NCBI RefSeq assembly: GCF_006636205.1
Contig: NZ_VIGB01000003.1
Coordinates: forward strand, 1 to 64,000
Direction: 5' to 3'
Origin: Kitasatospora acidiphila
GTDB taxonomy: Bacteria; Actinomycetota; Actinomycetes; Streptomycetales; Streptomycetaceae
DNA length: 64,000 nucleotides
Shown one piece after another: positions 9,640 through 17,927 of this stretch. Numbering within the stretch: the stretch's first letter is position 1; every line of letters begins with the position of its first letter. The translations under genes and the position numbers were made by a program. The notes beneath the pieces are model-generated. The model did no database searches and had not been told where the DNA came from. It worked only from the letters and a program-made list of their open reading frames with translations.

Positions 9640-9708
9640 ATGGACGTACTGGGCCGATACATCACCGCAGCCGCGCGAGCGACCAGCTCGCCGGTTGCCG
9701 CCGCCTGA
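9640..9708 (+). CDS. Alanine-rich 22-residue mini-ORF, candidate leader peptide
   Basis: ATG 9640 to TGA 9706-9708 encodes a 22-residue peptide with seven Ala codons, three of them consecutive (positions 10-12) and three more just before the stop. A TAGCCT sequence at 9627-9632 could be a -10 element that would place transcription start at or next to the ATG, giving a leaderless message, but no -35 is seen. It lies 130 bases upstream of the AlaRS-like gene and directly before a strong hairpin. The arrangement resembles an amino-acid attenuator. Whether it is translated is unknown. Confidence 0.4.
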   Translation: MDVLGRYITAAARATSSPVAAA

Positions 9709-9721
9709 CGTACGTCATTCC

Positions 9722-9746
9722 CCGGCGACCGGAAACGGTCCGCCGG
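9722..9746 (+). promoter_or_regulatory. Hairpin after Ala-rich mini-ORF, candidate attenuator
   Basis: CCGGCG pairs with CGCCGG and an inner CCG with CGG around a GAAA-like loop, interrupted by a one-by-two internal loop. The hairpin begins 13 bases after the mini-ORF stop and lies about 90 bases before the AlaRS-like start. There is no T-tract, so it could act in antitermination, Rho-type control or translation rather than as a classic terminator. The role is inferred from position. Confidence 0.35.
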
Positions 9747-9838
9747 TGGTGGCTTCGAGGCGTTCCCTCCTCGGTTCCGTTGATCGCGTGGACTCTTGTC
9801 CGGTGCCCCCTGGCACACACGCGAAGGAGCCACCCCCC

Positions 9839-11004
9839 ATGAACACCGACCAGCTCGTCCGCACCTTCATCGAGTACTTCGAGGAGCGCGGCCACCGCCG
9901 GATCACCGGCTCGACCCTGCTGCCCCGCCCGGCGACCCGGTGCTGTTCACCACCTCGGGCATGCACCCCCTCACGCCCTACCTGGAGGGGCGCCCGCACC
10001 CGCTCGGTAGGCGGCTGGTCAACGTGCAGCGCTGCCTGCGCACCACGGACCTCGACGAGGTCGGCGACCGCACCCACCTCACCGTCTTCGAGATGCTCGG
10101 CACCTGGTCGCTCGGCGACTACGAGGGCCCGCAGAGCCTCGACTGGGGCTACGGACTGCTCACCGACGGCTTCGGCATCGATCCCGGCCTGCTCCACGTC
10201 ACCGTCTTCGGCGGAGACGACCAAGTCGGCCCGGACACCGCCTCCCTGGAGCTGTGGCAGGGCCACGGCGTCCCGGTCGAGCTCACCGTCGAGGACAACT
10301 GGTGGTCCAACGGACCGACCGGCCCGTGCGGCCCCGACTCGGAGATCTTCCTGTGGAGCGGCGACACCCCGCCGGAATCGACGCCCACGCGAGACGACCG
10401 CTGGGTCGAGGTGTGGAACCACGTGATGATGCGTCACCGGCGGCTCGACGACGGCTCGCTCGTCCCGCTCCCGCAACGCAACCTCGACACCGGCCTCGGC
10501 CTGGAACGGCTCTCCTCCCTGCTGCAGGGCCGGTCGTCGGTGTTCGACTGCGACGTCTTCGACCCCTGGCGCCGCCTCGTACCGACCCTGTGGCGGCTGG
10601 ACGAACCGTCACTGCGCCTGGTCTGCGACCACCTGCGCTCGGCCATCGTCGTCCTCGGCGACGGTGTACGCCCGTCCAACACCGGGCGCGGCTACGTGCT
10701 GCGCCGCCTGGTGCGCCGGGTGCTCACCGTGCTCCGCCGGGACGACCCGCAACACGGCCTCGGGGACCTGCCGGACGAGCTGGTGCGGCACACCCTGGAC
10801 CGCTTCCGACAGGACGTGGGCTCGGACGTGGTCCACCGGGTGCTGCTCGACGAGGAGCGCCGGTTCGACCGCCTCCTGGAGCGCGGCCGGCAGGTGCTGT
10901 CCCGTCCTCGATTCCGCGGCCCGCTCAGCGAGGACGACCTCCACTACCTCCACGACACCCACGGCCTGCCGCGCGACCTCGTCCTGAACCTGCGGTCACG
11001 GTGA
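9839..11004 (+). pseudogene. Alanyl-tRNA synthetase-like gene (core only), frameshifted
   Basis: The ATG at 9839, with AAGGAG about 10 bases upstream, opens MNTDQLVRTFIEYFEERGHR, matching the AlaRS N-terminus. A one-base indel near 9935 shifts the frame, and GDPVLFTTSGMHPLTPYLEG continues the class II catalytic core (NVQRCLRTTDLDEVGDRTHL, FEMLGTWSLGDY, VEDNWWSNGPTGPCGPDSEI, GLGLERL). It ends at 11004, after the tRNA-recognition helices, at about 388 residues. The editing and C-Ala domains of true AlaRS (about 880 residues) are absent. Such short paralogues occur in actinobacteria and may activate alanine for other uses. The frameshift may be an error. Confidence 0.7.
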
Positions 11005-11118
11005 CGGGCCGTCCATTGACGGCTGGAGCGCGGTGCGGCCGTCCAGCGTCGCCTCCAGCGCGTGGGCGTACAGCCGCAGGCCGGCCCCTGGCGGAGACCG
11101 CAGTGCGCCCCGGCCGGG

Positions 11119-11601
11119 TCATACCGCCATCAGGCGCGCGATCCCGTGAAAGACCCGACCGGCCGAACGCGCCCGGTCCACCGCGCCCATGAACGCGTCG
11201 GCACCGATCCCCGGCGCCGGATCCGCAGGCATCGGTGCCCCAGTGGCTTGCGCCATGGTGCCGGGCGGGAGGAGGACGACCACGACGAGTTGCCGGCTCG
11301 CGGCCGCAGCCAGCCAGTCCGCGGACAGCAGGGGCGGCTCGGCCGTGGTCCAGCCGCGGTGCCCGCCCGCCAGCGCCAGCTCGACCAGCTGCTCCTCGCG
11401 CACCAGCACCGCCGCGCTGGTCGAGGGCGGATCACCCCCGGCCAGCTCGAAGCCGCTGCTCAGGGCATCATCGAGCAGCTCGCCGTAGCGCCGCTCCTCG
11501 ATCTCCACGAACGCCTGCGCGAACGGCGACCCCTGCGTCGCCTCTCGCACCACGAACGCCCACAGCACCGCAACGGGCTCGCGCCCAGCATCCTCCGCCA
11601 T
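11119..11601 (-). CDS. Uncharacterised protein, perhaps DUF5949-like
   Basis: From ATG 11601 (MAEDAGREPVAVLWAFVVRE) the protein is 160 residues, soluble, with no membrane segments. Its layout, with VLVREEQLVELALAGG in the middle and ADWLAAAASRQLVVVVLLPP towards the end, reminds me of a Streptomyces-specific family of unknown function (DUF5949), but this is a weak recollection. Longer upstream starts add low-complexity residues and are less likely. It is convergent with the AlaRS-like gene and divergent from the SRAP gene. No function is assigned. Confidence 0.6.
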   Translation of the reverse strand: MAEDAGREPVAVLWAFVVREATQGSPFAQAFVEIEERRYGELLDDALSSGFELAGGDPPSTSAAVLVREEQLVELALAGGHRGWTTAEPPLLSADWLAAAASRQLVVVVLLPPGTMAQATGAPMPADPAPGIGADAFMGAVDRARSAGRVFHGIARLMAV

Positions 11602-11720
11602 GGTTCGTGCAACGAGCCACCGGCTCACCGGTGGCGGCCTGGCGCCGTCTGCCGTGCTTCCGATCACCGCAGGGCGGCCCGCACCTCCCGCCCGCACCGC
11701 GTAGATGGCAGGCTGGCGGC

Positions 11721-12467
11721 ATGTGCGGTCGCTTCGTCTCCACCACCGGTCCCCAGGACCTGGCCACCCTGTTCGGTGCCTCCCGCTGGGACCCGGACGA
11801 GACCCTCGCCCCCAGTTGGAACGTGGCGCCCACCGACCCGGTGTGGGCGGTCATGGAGCGCCTCGACCGCGAAAGCGGCGAACTCGCCCATCAGCTGCGG
11901 CCGCTGCGCTGGGGCCTGGTGCCGTCCTGGGCCAAGGACCCCGGCGTGGGTGCACGGATGATCAACGCCCGGTCCGAGACCGTCCACGAGAAGCCCGCCT
12001 TCCGCAAGGCCTTCGCCACCCGTCGGTGCCTGCTGCCCGCCGACGGCTACTACGAGTGGGTCGCCATCCCGGCCGCCGACGGCAGGAAGGCCTACAAGCA
12101 GCCCTACTTCATCGCCCCGGCCAACGGGACCCTGATCGCGATGGCCGGTCTCTACGAGTTCTGGCGCGACCCCACCCGCCCCGACGACGACCCGCTCGCC
12201 TGGCTGACCACCACCACGGTCATCACCACCCGGGCCCGCGACGATGCCGGACGTGTCCACGACCGCATGCCGCTGGCGATCGCCGCCGAGGACTTCGACG
12301 CCTGGCTCGACCCCGACCACACCGACCCCGCCCAGCTGCGGCCCCTGCTCCACACCCCCGCCGACGGCCACCTGGCCATCCGCCCGGTCTCCACGGCGGT
12401 GAACAGCGTCCGCAACAACGGGCCCGAGCTCCTGGCCGAAGCCCCCGACGCTCCCCCGTTGGCCTGA
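11721..12467 (+). CDS. SRAP domain protein (YedK/HMCES family)
   Basis: This 248-residue protein begins MCGRFVS, which exposes the catalytic Cys2 after Met removal. It also carries the conserved WNVAPT Asn, the LRWGLVPSW segment, INARSETV, the YYEW Glu, and the late AGRVHDRMP His. SRAP proteins form a covalent thiazolidine crosslink with abasic sites in single-stranded DNA and protect them from strand breakage. The ATG at 11721 is fixed by the need for Cys at position 2. Length is normal for bacterial members, and all key residues are present. It appears monocistronic. Confidence 0.95.
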   Translation: MCGRFVSTTGPQDLATLFGASRWDPDETLAPSWNVAPTDPVWAVMERLDRESGELAHQLRPLRWGLVPSWAKDPGVGARMINARSETVHEKPAFRKAFATRRCLLPADGYYEWVAIPAADGRKAYKQPYFIAPANGTLIAMAGLYEFWRDPTRPDDDPLAWLTTTTVITTRARDDAGRVHDRMPLAIAAEDFDAWLDPDHTDPAQLRPLLHTPADGHLAIRPVSTAVNSVRNNGPELLAEAPDAPPLA

Positions 12468-12853
12468 CCAAGGAAAGGACAAGGAAACCGAGCGGGGGGC
12501 CCGCACGGCACTGGCCGGGCTGCGCAAGCAGGCGGAGCCGGCCCACCGGCGGGCCGAGGAGGCCGAAAGCCGCCTGGCCGCGGCGCAGCAGTCGTCGGCG
12601 AAGCGCTCGTAGGCACGACGCAGTTTGGTCGGCGAGATCGGCTCGTTCGGTGGGGGTGTAGGCGAGGACGCCGTTGGTGTAGGCAAGGGCGCCGTTGGTA
12701 TAGGCAAGGGCGTCGAACTGCCGCTGCTCAAGGCTTCCGCTTGACGGGAAGTACATTCAACATGCTTACTCCTCAAGTCAGTTGGAAACGTCTGAACGTG
12801 CCTGCGCGGTGCAAGCCCGCCGCCATCCCCAAGGAGAGCAGGAGAGCGCCACC
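12468..12853. other. Intergenic region with 21-bp tandem repeats
   Basis: No convincing gene is seen. A short plus-strand helix-like stretch (LAGLRKQAEPAHRRAEEAES) ending in a stop near 12611 may be a relic. Bases 12659-12718 contain about three imperfect 21-base repeats built on GTAGGCAAGGGCGCCGTTGG. The end of the region holds the strong ribosome-binding site of the next gene. Confidence 0.4.
12659..12718. repeat. Three imperfect 21-bp tandem repeats
   Basis: The unit GTAGGCAAGGGCGCCGTTGG plus one base is repeated almost three times, with one or two changes in the second copy and a diverged end in the third. On the minus strand it would encode repeated AYTNG[A/V]L heptads, but no gene is evident there. 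The unit length is a multiple of three. Confidence 0.6.
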
Positions 12854-14002
12854 ATGAACAACAGGTACCTCTGCGTCGCTGTCCTCGCCGCTACGGCTCT
12901 CACCCTGGGTGCCGTCGGCGCCCCGGCCGACGCCGCACCCGGGCACGGCCGCCACGGGCAGCTCGCGGTGTGGACGTCCTCGCACACCATGACGATCTGG
13001 ACCCCGCAGCTGTGGCAGACCCTGGCGCGCAACCACGTCGGCCTGTTCGTGCAGGTGAACGACGGGGACTACCGCCCCGACGCCGACACCTGGGCCACGG
13101 ACATCATCGGCGAGGCCAACCGCCTGGCGTTGCCGGTCACCATTTGGACGGGCGGAAACGACACCACAAGCGCCCAGACCCAGGCCGAGGTCGACGCAAT
13201 CCACGCCTGGCTCGACGCCGACCGGCTGCACGTCCAAGGCATCGTCATCGATGACGAGGGCACCGCGCAGACCATGGCCCTGGTCGGCAAGGCCATGGCC
13301 GGCGACCAGAGCGCCGAGCAGCAACTGCTGAGCGCCAACATCGATCCAGCCCAGCAGTGCCAGGCCGTCGCCGCCAACGAGGCCTTGATCAAGCGCGCCC
13401 ACCGGGAGGGCCTCGCCCTCGACGAAACCGCGATGCCGCAGTCGCTGGACGATCTCGACGCGGGCACCCTGGCCCTGCAGGACACCCTCAACGCGACCAG
13501 CAACCCACCGGCGACCTGGGACGCCAACTACTTCCAGGCATACCGCTCCGACTTCAGTACCGACTTCGGCTCCGCCATCAGCCCCGGCCTGATCACCTCG
13601 TACTACGAGTCCGCACACCAACACCTCGGCGACGCAGGCGAATTGACCATCGGCGTCGCCGGCCTCGCCCCGTACGCCACACTGGCGCCGCTGGTGCACG
13701 ACGTACGGCTGCTGGCGACGCTCGGCCAGAAGACCATTCCGGTCTTCTCGCTGGAACAGATCGTCGCGACCTACGGCCAGGGAGCCATCAACTCCCTGGC
13801 AGCGGCCGCGCACGAGCCACTGCCGACGGTCGACCAGCCCGATCCCGCCGACCTGCACGCCCGAGCCACGTATCAGCAGCTGGCCGAGGAGGTCGCCGCC
13901 CTCACCCCGCAGGTCACCCGAACCCGCGACGGAGTTCCCCAGCAGGCCAACAACTACCCGAACACGAGCTGCGCCCCGCAAGGCGGACCCAGCGAGGAAT
14001 GA
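12854..14002 (+). CDS. Secreted protein of unknown function
   Basis: ATG 12854 is preceded by AAGGAGAGCAGGAGAG, a strong binding site, and gives 382 residues. The first ~28 residues form a clear signal peptide (LCVAVLAATALTLGAVGAPA then an ADA-AP type cleavage site). The mature part alternates hydrophobic strands and helices (QLAVWTSSHTMTIW, VGLFVQVNDGDY, VQGIVIDDEGT, GELTIGVAGLAPY), suggesting a TIM-barrel fold like a polysaccharide-acting enzyme. The VIDDEG stretch is a possible catalytic acid site, but no family is identified. It ends with a Pro-rich tail containing one Cys. Exported role, substrate unknown. Confidence 0.8.
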   Translation: MNNRYLCVAVLAATALTLGAVGAPADAAPGHGRHGQLAVWTSSHTMTIWTPQLWQTLARNHVGLFVQVNDGDYRPDADTWATDIIGEANRLALPVTIWTGGNDTTSAQTQAEVDAIHAWLDADRLHVQGIVIDDEGTAQTMALVGKAMAGDQSAEQQLLSANIDPAQQCQAVAANEALIKRAHREGLALDETAMPQSLDDLDAGTLALQDTLNATSNPPATWDANYFQAYRSDFSTDFGSAISPGLITSYYESAHQHLGDAGELTIGVAGLAPYATLAPLVHDVRLLATLGQKTIPVFSLEQIVATYGQGAINSLAAAAHEPLPTVDQPDPADLHARATYQQLAEEVAALTPQVTRTRDGVPQQANNYPNTSCAPQGGPSEE

Positions 14003-14273
14003 GGCGGCGCGCGGCGCGTCAATGGCGGCAGCGCCAGCAGCGCCCCAGTGGGCCATCGAACGCACGCCGGGCTGGATCGCGCAAAACCGCCGCCTCACCA
14101 GCGGATCCACCCGAGCCGGCGAGAACCGGTATACCGAGACCAGAGCGCCATCCGCAGGATGAAGCATCCTCTAACGAGAGTCTGACGTCCGGCCACATTC
14201 CAGGGTTGGCGCCCCGAACGCGCCATAGCCTGCGTGCAGGACGACTCCACCGGTTCTCGAAGGAGCAATCACC

Positions 14274-15398
14274 ATGAACAGGCTCACCCGTATCGGCGTT
14301 GCCGTGGCTGCCGCGCTCGCAACGGCCGGTGTGTTCGCGCCCGCGGCCTCCGCCGCGGGCGCACCGGCGGCACGTCCCGTGTTCGTGCAGACGGACAACC
14401 CTGCCGGCAACCAGATCGTCGCCTACCACCGGGCCGGCGACGGGACGTTGGCGCAGGCAGCGGTGTACGCGACCGGCGGCCGGGGCGGCGTGCTGCAGGG
14501 AGCGGTCGCGGACCACACGGCATCGCAGGGGGCGTTGACGTATGACGCGGCGCACCGGCTGCTGTATGCGGTGAACGCCGGGAGTGACTCGGTGTCGGTC
14601 TTCTCCGTACAGGGCGAGACGTTGACACTCCATCAGATCGTGGCCTCGGGTGGCGTGTTCCCGGTCAGCGTTGCCGTGAACGGAGACCGGGTGTACGTGC
14701 TGAACGCGCTCGGCGGCGGGTCGGTCCAGGGGTACCGGCTGGTGCACGGGCACCTGATGACACAGGCCGGGTGGAACCGCGGGCTCGGGCTGGACCCGAA
14801 CGCGACGCCGCAGTTCACCCACACGCCCGGGCAGATCGGGTTCCTGGCCGACGGCTCGCAGCTGGTGGTGACCACCAAGGCCAACGGGAGCAGCATCGCG
14901 GTGTTCGGGATCGACCGCTCGGGCGCACCGTCGCAGTCCCCCGTGGTGACCACCGTGCCCGGCGCGGTGCCGTTCGGGTTCGTACCGGACGGGCGGCACG
15001 GCCTGTTCCTGACCGAGGTTGGCACGAACTCCCTTGCCACGTACCGGATCGGTGCCGACGGGAAGGCCGTTCGGGAGGCCTCGGCGGACACCGGGCAGGC
15101 GGCGGTCTGCTGGGCGGTCCGGGTGGGCGATGTCATCTACACCTCGAACGCGGGCAGTTCGACGTTGACCGGCATCCGCACCGCCGACCACGGCCGGCAC
15201 CTCACCGTCCTCGGCAACACGGCCACCGACCCGGGCACCGTGGACGCGGCTGCCTCTCCGGACGGCCACCTCTACGTACAGACCGGCGTGAAGGGGATCC
15301 TCGACGAGTTCACCGTCAACCACGACGGCTCACTCACCATGATCGGCTCGCAGACCGTCCCCGGCGGCGCGGGCGGCGAAGGCATCGCGGCACTCTGA
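14274..15398 (+). CDS. Secreted lactonase-family beta-propeller protein
   Basis: The product is 374 residues with a signal peptide (RIGVAVAAALATAGVFAPAA, cleavage near ASA-AG). The rest is a seven-bladed propeller of the 6-phosphogluconolactonase/YVTN type, with repeated strands such as LLYAVNAGSDSVSVFSV, VYVLNALGGGSVQGYRL, QIGFLADGSQLVVTTKANGS and VIYTSNAGSSTLTG. Cytoplasmic relatives hydrolyse 6-phosphogluconolactone; secreted ones in Streptomyces have unclear substrates. Start ATG 14274 has GAAGGAG upstream. It is monocistronic and convergent with the lipase gene. Confidence 0.85.
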   Translation: MNRLTRIGVAVAAALATAGVFAPAASAAGAPAARPVFVQTDNPAGNQIVAYHRAGDGTLAQAAVYATGGRGGVLQGAVADHTASQGALTYDAAHRLLYAVNAGSDSVSVFSVQGETLTLHQIVASGGVFPVSVAVNGDRVYVLNALGGGSVQGYRLVHGHLMTQAGWNRGLGLDPNATPQFTHTPGQIGFLADGSQLVVTTKANGSSIAVFGIDRSGAPSQSPVVTTVPGAVPFGFVPDGRHGLFLTEVGTNSLATYRIGADGKAVREASADTGQAAVCWAVRVGDVIYTSNAGSSTLTGIRTADHGRHLTVLGNTATDPGTVDAAASPDGHLYVQTGVKGILDEFTVNHDGSLTMIGSQTVPGGAGGEGIAAL

Positions 15399-15581
15399 CC
15401 CACACCTCCAGCAGCTTCATCCACGACCACCGCGCCTACCGCGACAACCGCACCACCAGCAGCCACCGCCCGGCCCGGACTACCGGGCCGGGCGGTGGCT
15501 GCGTGCAGGACGCGGGAGACAGGCGAGCCCCATGGAGAGCGACGTGGAAGCCGGGGCACCCGGCCGGCGCCGGCGCAGGCG

Positions 15582-16931
15582 TCAGGGCGTGGACGACGTC
15601 GGCTCCTGCGGCGCAAGGGAGTTGCCCGCCGGTATGCGGGCGCAGTCGGACGGGGCCGGCCTGCCCGCGAACCGGTCGCGCAGCCAGGCCATCGCGTTGG
15701 GCGCCCAGGCGGCGGAGGTGGGGACGTGGCTGAGCAGGTCGTACTGCTGGTACTCGATCGACTCGTTACCGGTGGAGCAGTACTGCCGGGCGAGCGCGCG
15801 GACGTCTCCGGCGACCATCACGCCGTCACCGGTTCCGATGCCCGCGGGGCTGCTGAAGGTTCCTTCCGTGCCGCCCTGGCCGCCCTGGGCCAGGTATCCG
15901 GGCACGGTCGGGGTGGCGGCCGACCCAAGGTTCAGCTTGTTCACCGCATCGACGAAGGCTGGCACCGAGTCCGGGTCGGCGTACTGCGGCTTCATCATCT
16001 TCTGCCAGGTCAGCCCGGGGTAGTGACCCTGTGCGTCGAAGAGCGAACCGTGCTCCAGCTTGTCGTACACCTCGGTGCCGTAGCTGCTCAGGTACGACTT
16101 GAGGCCGCTGCCGTACGCCCGGTCGATCCCGATGATGGTCATGGGGATCACCCCGGACCACAGGAGGGAGCCGTTGACGTAGGTGAGATTGTGCGCCGGG
16201 TCGACGAGCAGGCCGCCCTCGGCGAAGCCCACCAGCCGGGCGTTCACGTCGGGCGCGTAGCCGGGCGCGAGCGCGGCCGCCCAATCGGTCGCGATGGAAC
16301 CGCCCGAGTAGCCGAGCAGGCCGATGCGGGTGTCGGCGTTCATGCCGGTGCCCGCGGCCGACTGGGTAGCGGCGCGGATCGAGTCCAGCGTGTCGGTCCC
16401 GTACTCGGGGCCGGCCGCGAAGTCGGCGTTCTGTCCCTCGGTGTCGGGGATGATGACGTTGTAGCCCTGCAGTAGCAGGGGCACCAGGAAGATGTTCTCG
16501 GAGTTGGCCAGGACACCGCCCAGACGGACGTCACCGGCGATGGCTCGGGACGGCGCGTCCGCGGGGTTGAGGGAGTCGTAGAACGACTGGTAGGACACCG
16601 CCTTGCCGCCGTCCCCCCGCAGGCTGCGCACCACCGTGGTCACGTTGGCGGTCGGCCGGCCCTGCGCGTCGGTGGTGCGGTAGAGCAGTTGGACCGCCGT
16701 CAGCGGCGTCGGGATGCCCTCGATGTGGTACGTCAGTGTCCGGGTCTTCAGTACGGCTCCGGGCTCGTACGAGGACAGCGGCGTGCTGCCGTCGTAGCCG
16801 TAGAACGGGTCCTTCGCCGCATCCCCCGGCGTCCCGGAAGGGGCGGCCACGGCCGTGGCCACCGGGGTGACAGCGAAGGCCAGCGCAGCAACGCATGCGG
16901 TTGCCAGCTGCCGGACGGCGGGCATTCTCAT
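15582..16931 (-). CDS. Secretory lipase (LIP family)
   Basis: The 449-residue product starts with a signal peptide (RQLATACVAALAFAVTPVAT, cleavage near AVAA-PS). It matches the secretory lipase family: nucleophile motif GYSGGS with Ser near residue 209, VIIPDTEGQNADF before it, FAEGGLLVDPAHN, and a C-terminal YDLLSHVPTS that should hold the catalytic His. It would hydrolyse extracellular triacylglycerols or esters. The start may be ATG 16931 or 16925; GGGGGAAG lies just upstream. A canonical-spacing promoter and an overlapping palindrome lie at 16978-17006, so regulation by a repressor is likely. Confidence 0.9.
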   Translation of the reverse strand: MRMPAVRQLATACVAALAFAVTPVATAVAAPSGTPGDAAKDPFYGYDGSTPLSSYEPGAVLKTRTLTYHIEGIPTPLTAVQLLYRTTDAQGRPTANVTTVVRSLRGDGGKAVSYQSFYDSLNPADAPSRAIAGDVRLGGVLANSENIFLVPLLLQGYNVIIPDTEGQNADFAAGPEYGTDTLDSIRAATQSAAGTGMNADTRIGLLGYSGGSIATDWAAALAPGYAPDVNARLVGFAEGGLLVDPAHNLTYVNGSLLWSGVIPMTIIGIDRAYGSGLKSYLSSYGTEVYDKLEHGSLFDAQGHYPGLTWQKMMKPQYADPDSVPAFVDAVNKLNLGSAATPTVPGYLAQGGQGGTEGTFSSPAGIGTGDGVMVAGDVRALARQYCSTGNESIEYQQYDLLSHVPTSAAWAPNAMAWLRDRFAGRPAPSDCARIPAGNSLAPQEPTSSTP

Positions 16932-16977
16932 GGCTTCCCCCGTGACGGTGAGATGAGGAACAGGTGACGACCCATCA

Positions 16978-17006
16978 AGTTACCGGACGGTAACGAGCCT
17001 GTACAA
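16978..17006 (-). promoter_or_regulatory. Promoter of lipase gene with overlapping operator
   Basis: On the minus strand TTGTAC (17001-17006) and GTAACT (16978-16983) are separated by exactly 17 bases, a good vegetative-type promoter about 45 bases before the lipase start. The palindrome GTTACCG-GA-CGGTAAC (16979-16994) overlaps the -10 element and part of the spacer. Its 7-base perfect arms are typical of TetR-family operators. The regulator is not identifiable in this window. Confidence 0.5.
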
Positions 17007-17193
17007 GACGCCTGCGGGAGCTCGCCTCCGGCGCTGGGGTCTCGCCCAGGAGTTCCTCCAACCGGGCGACGATGCCGGGGCCGACCACCCCGGACAGGAG
17101 CGGTCGGCAGCCGGGCGCGGGCCCCTGTGTGCGGGCGGGCGGGTGGCGTTCCGCCTGGCCGCACGTCCACTGTCGGCAGGCACGTCTACGGTG

Positions 17194-17565
17194 ATGACTG
17201 TGCTGGATGCCAATGATGTCCGTCGTATCGCGCTGTCCCTCCCGGAGACCGTGGAGAAGGAGGCGTGGAGCATGCCCACGTTCCGGGTCGCCGGGAAGAT
17301 GTTCGTCACGGTCCCCGATGATCAGACCTCGTTCGCCGTGCGGTGCCCCAAGTACGATCGGACCGAGCTGATCGCTTCGGAGCCGGAGAAGTTCTGGGTG
17401 CCACCGCACGAGGCGAGTTCCGCCTGGGTGCGGGTACGACTCGGCGCCCTGGAGGACATCGCCGAGCTGTATGACATTCTGGTCGACTCCTGGAAGCAGG
17501 CCGCGCCGGGGCGCCTCCTGGAGACATTCGTGGCGCCTGGACCCGACCGGGGCCCCAAGGACTGA
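17194..17565 (+). CDS. MmcQ/YjbR family protein
   Basis: This 123-residue protein begins MTVLDANDVRRIALSLPETV and continues EAWSMPTFRVAGKMFVTVPD, YDRTELIASEPEKFWVPPHE and WVRVRLGALEDIAELYDILV, the standard layout of the MmcQ/YjbR (CyaY-like fold) family. These small proteins are often annotated as DNA-binding, but their real role is unsettled. ATG 17194 fits the family length; an in-frame ATG at 17143 would add 17 unlikely residues. It is monocistronic and convergent with the neprosin gene, from which it is separated by a strong hairpin. Confidence 0.9.
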   Translation: MTVLDANDVRRIALSLPETVEKEAWSMPTFRVAGKMFVTVPDDQTSFAVRCPKYDRTELIASEPEKFWVPPHEASSAWVRVRLGALEDIAELYDILVDSWKQAAPGRLLETFVAPGPDRGPKD

Positions 17566-17756
17566 CCGGGCGGGCCGGTACGCGACGGCGCCCCGCGCGG
17601 ACCGGCGAACGGACCGGCGCCCCGGACCGGACCTCCGGCGAGACTGCCACCGCGCTCACGGCCCACCTCGACAGCGCATGGGAGACGCCCATCACCCGAG
17701 CGCGCGGGACGCGGAACGGGCGCGGTGCGGCGCGCCGGGCCCGCCTTTCGAACAGC

Positions 17757-17791
17757 CCGCCGGCCCGGCCCCGCCAGGGCCGGGCCGGCGG
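17757..17791. terminator. Perfect 15-bp GC hairpin
   Basis: Arms CCGCCGGCCCGGCCC and its exact complement flank a 5-base loop (17772-17776). It lies between the convergent MmcQ/YjbR and neprosin genes, where a bidirectional terminator is expected. No T-tract is present, which is common for Streptomyces terminators. The rest of 17566-17927 shows no gene. Confidence 0.7.
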
Positions 17792-17927
17792 TCCTCCCCT
17801 CGAGGCCGGTGCCGCCGAGTCGCACGTCGGCGGCTGCCGGAGCATCCTCGGCGCCCCGCCCGCAGGAGCATTCCGATGCCATCGGCCGGGACCGGGACCT
17901 CCCGGTGGCGGTTGTCCAGGCCGGCCG

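Noticed and set aside
12659..12718. Short direct repeats considered as a CRISPR array
   Set aside because: The units are contiguous with no spacers and only about three imperfect copies; this is a tandem repeat.
15582..16931. Long plus-strand frames opposite the lipase, HATPase and CYTH/CHAD genes
   Set aside because: They mirror the codon pattern of the real genes on the other strand and have no motif or binding site.
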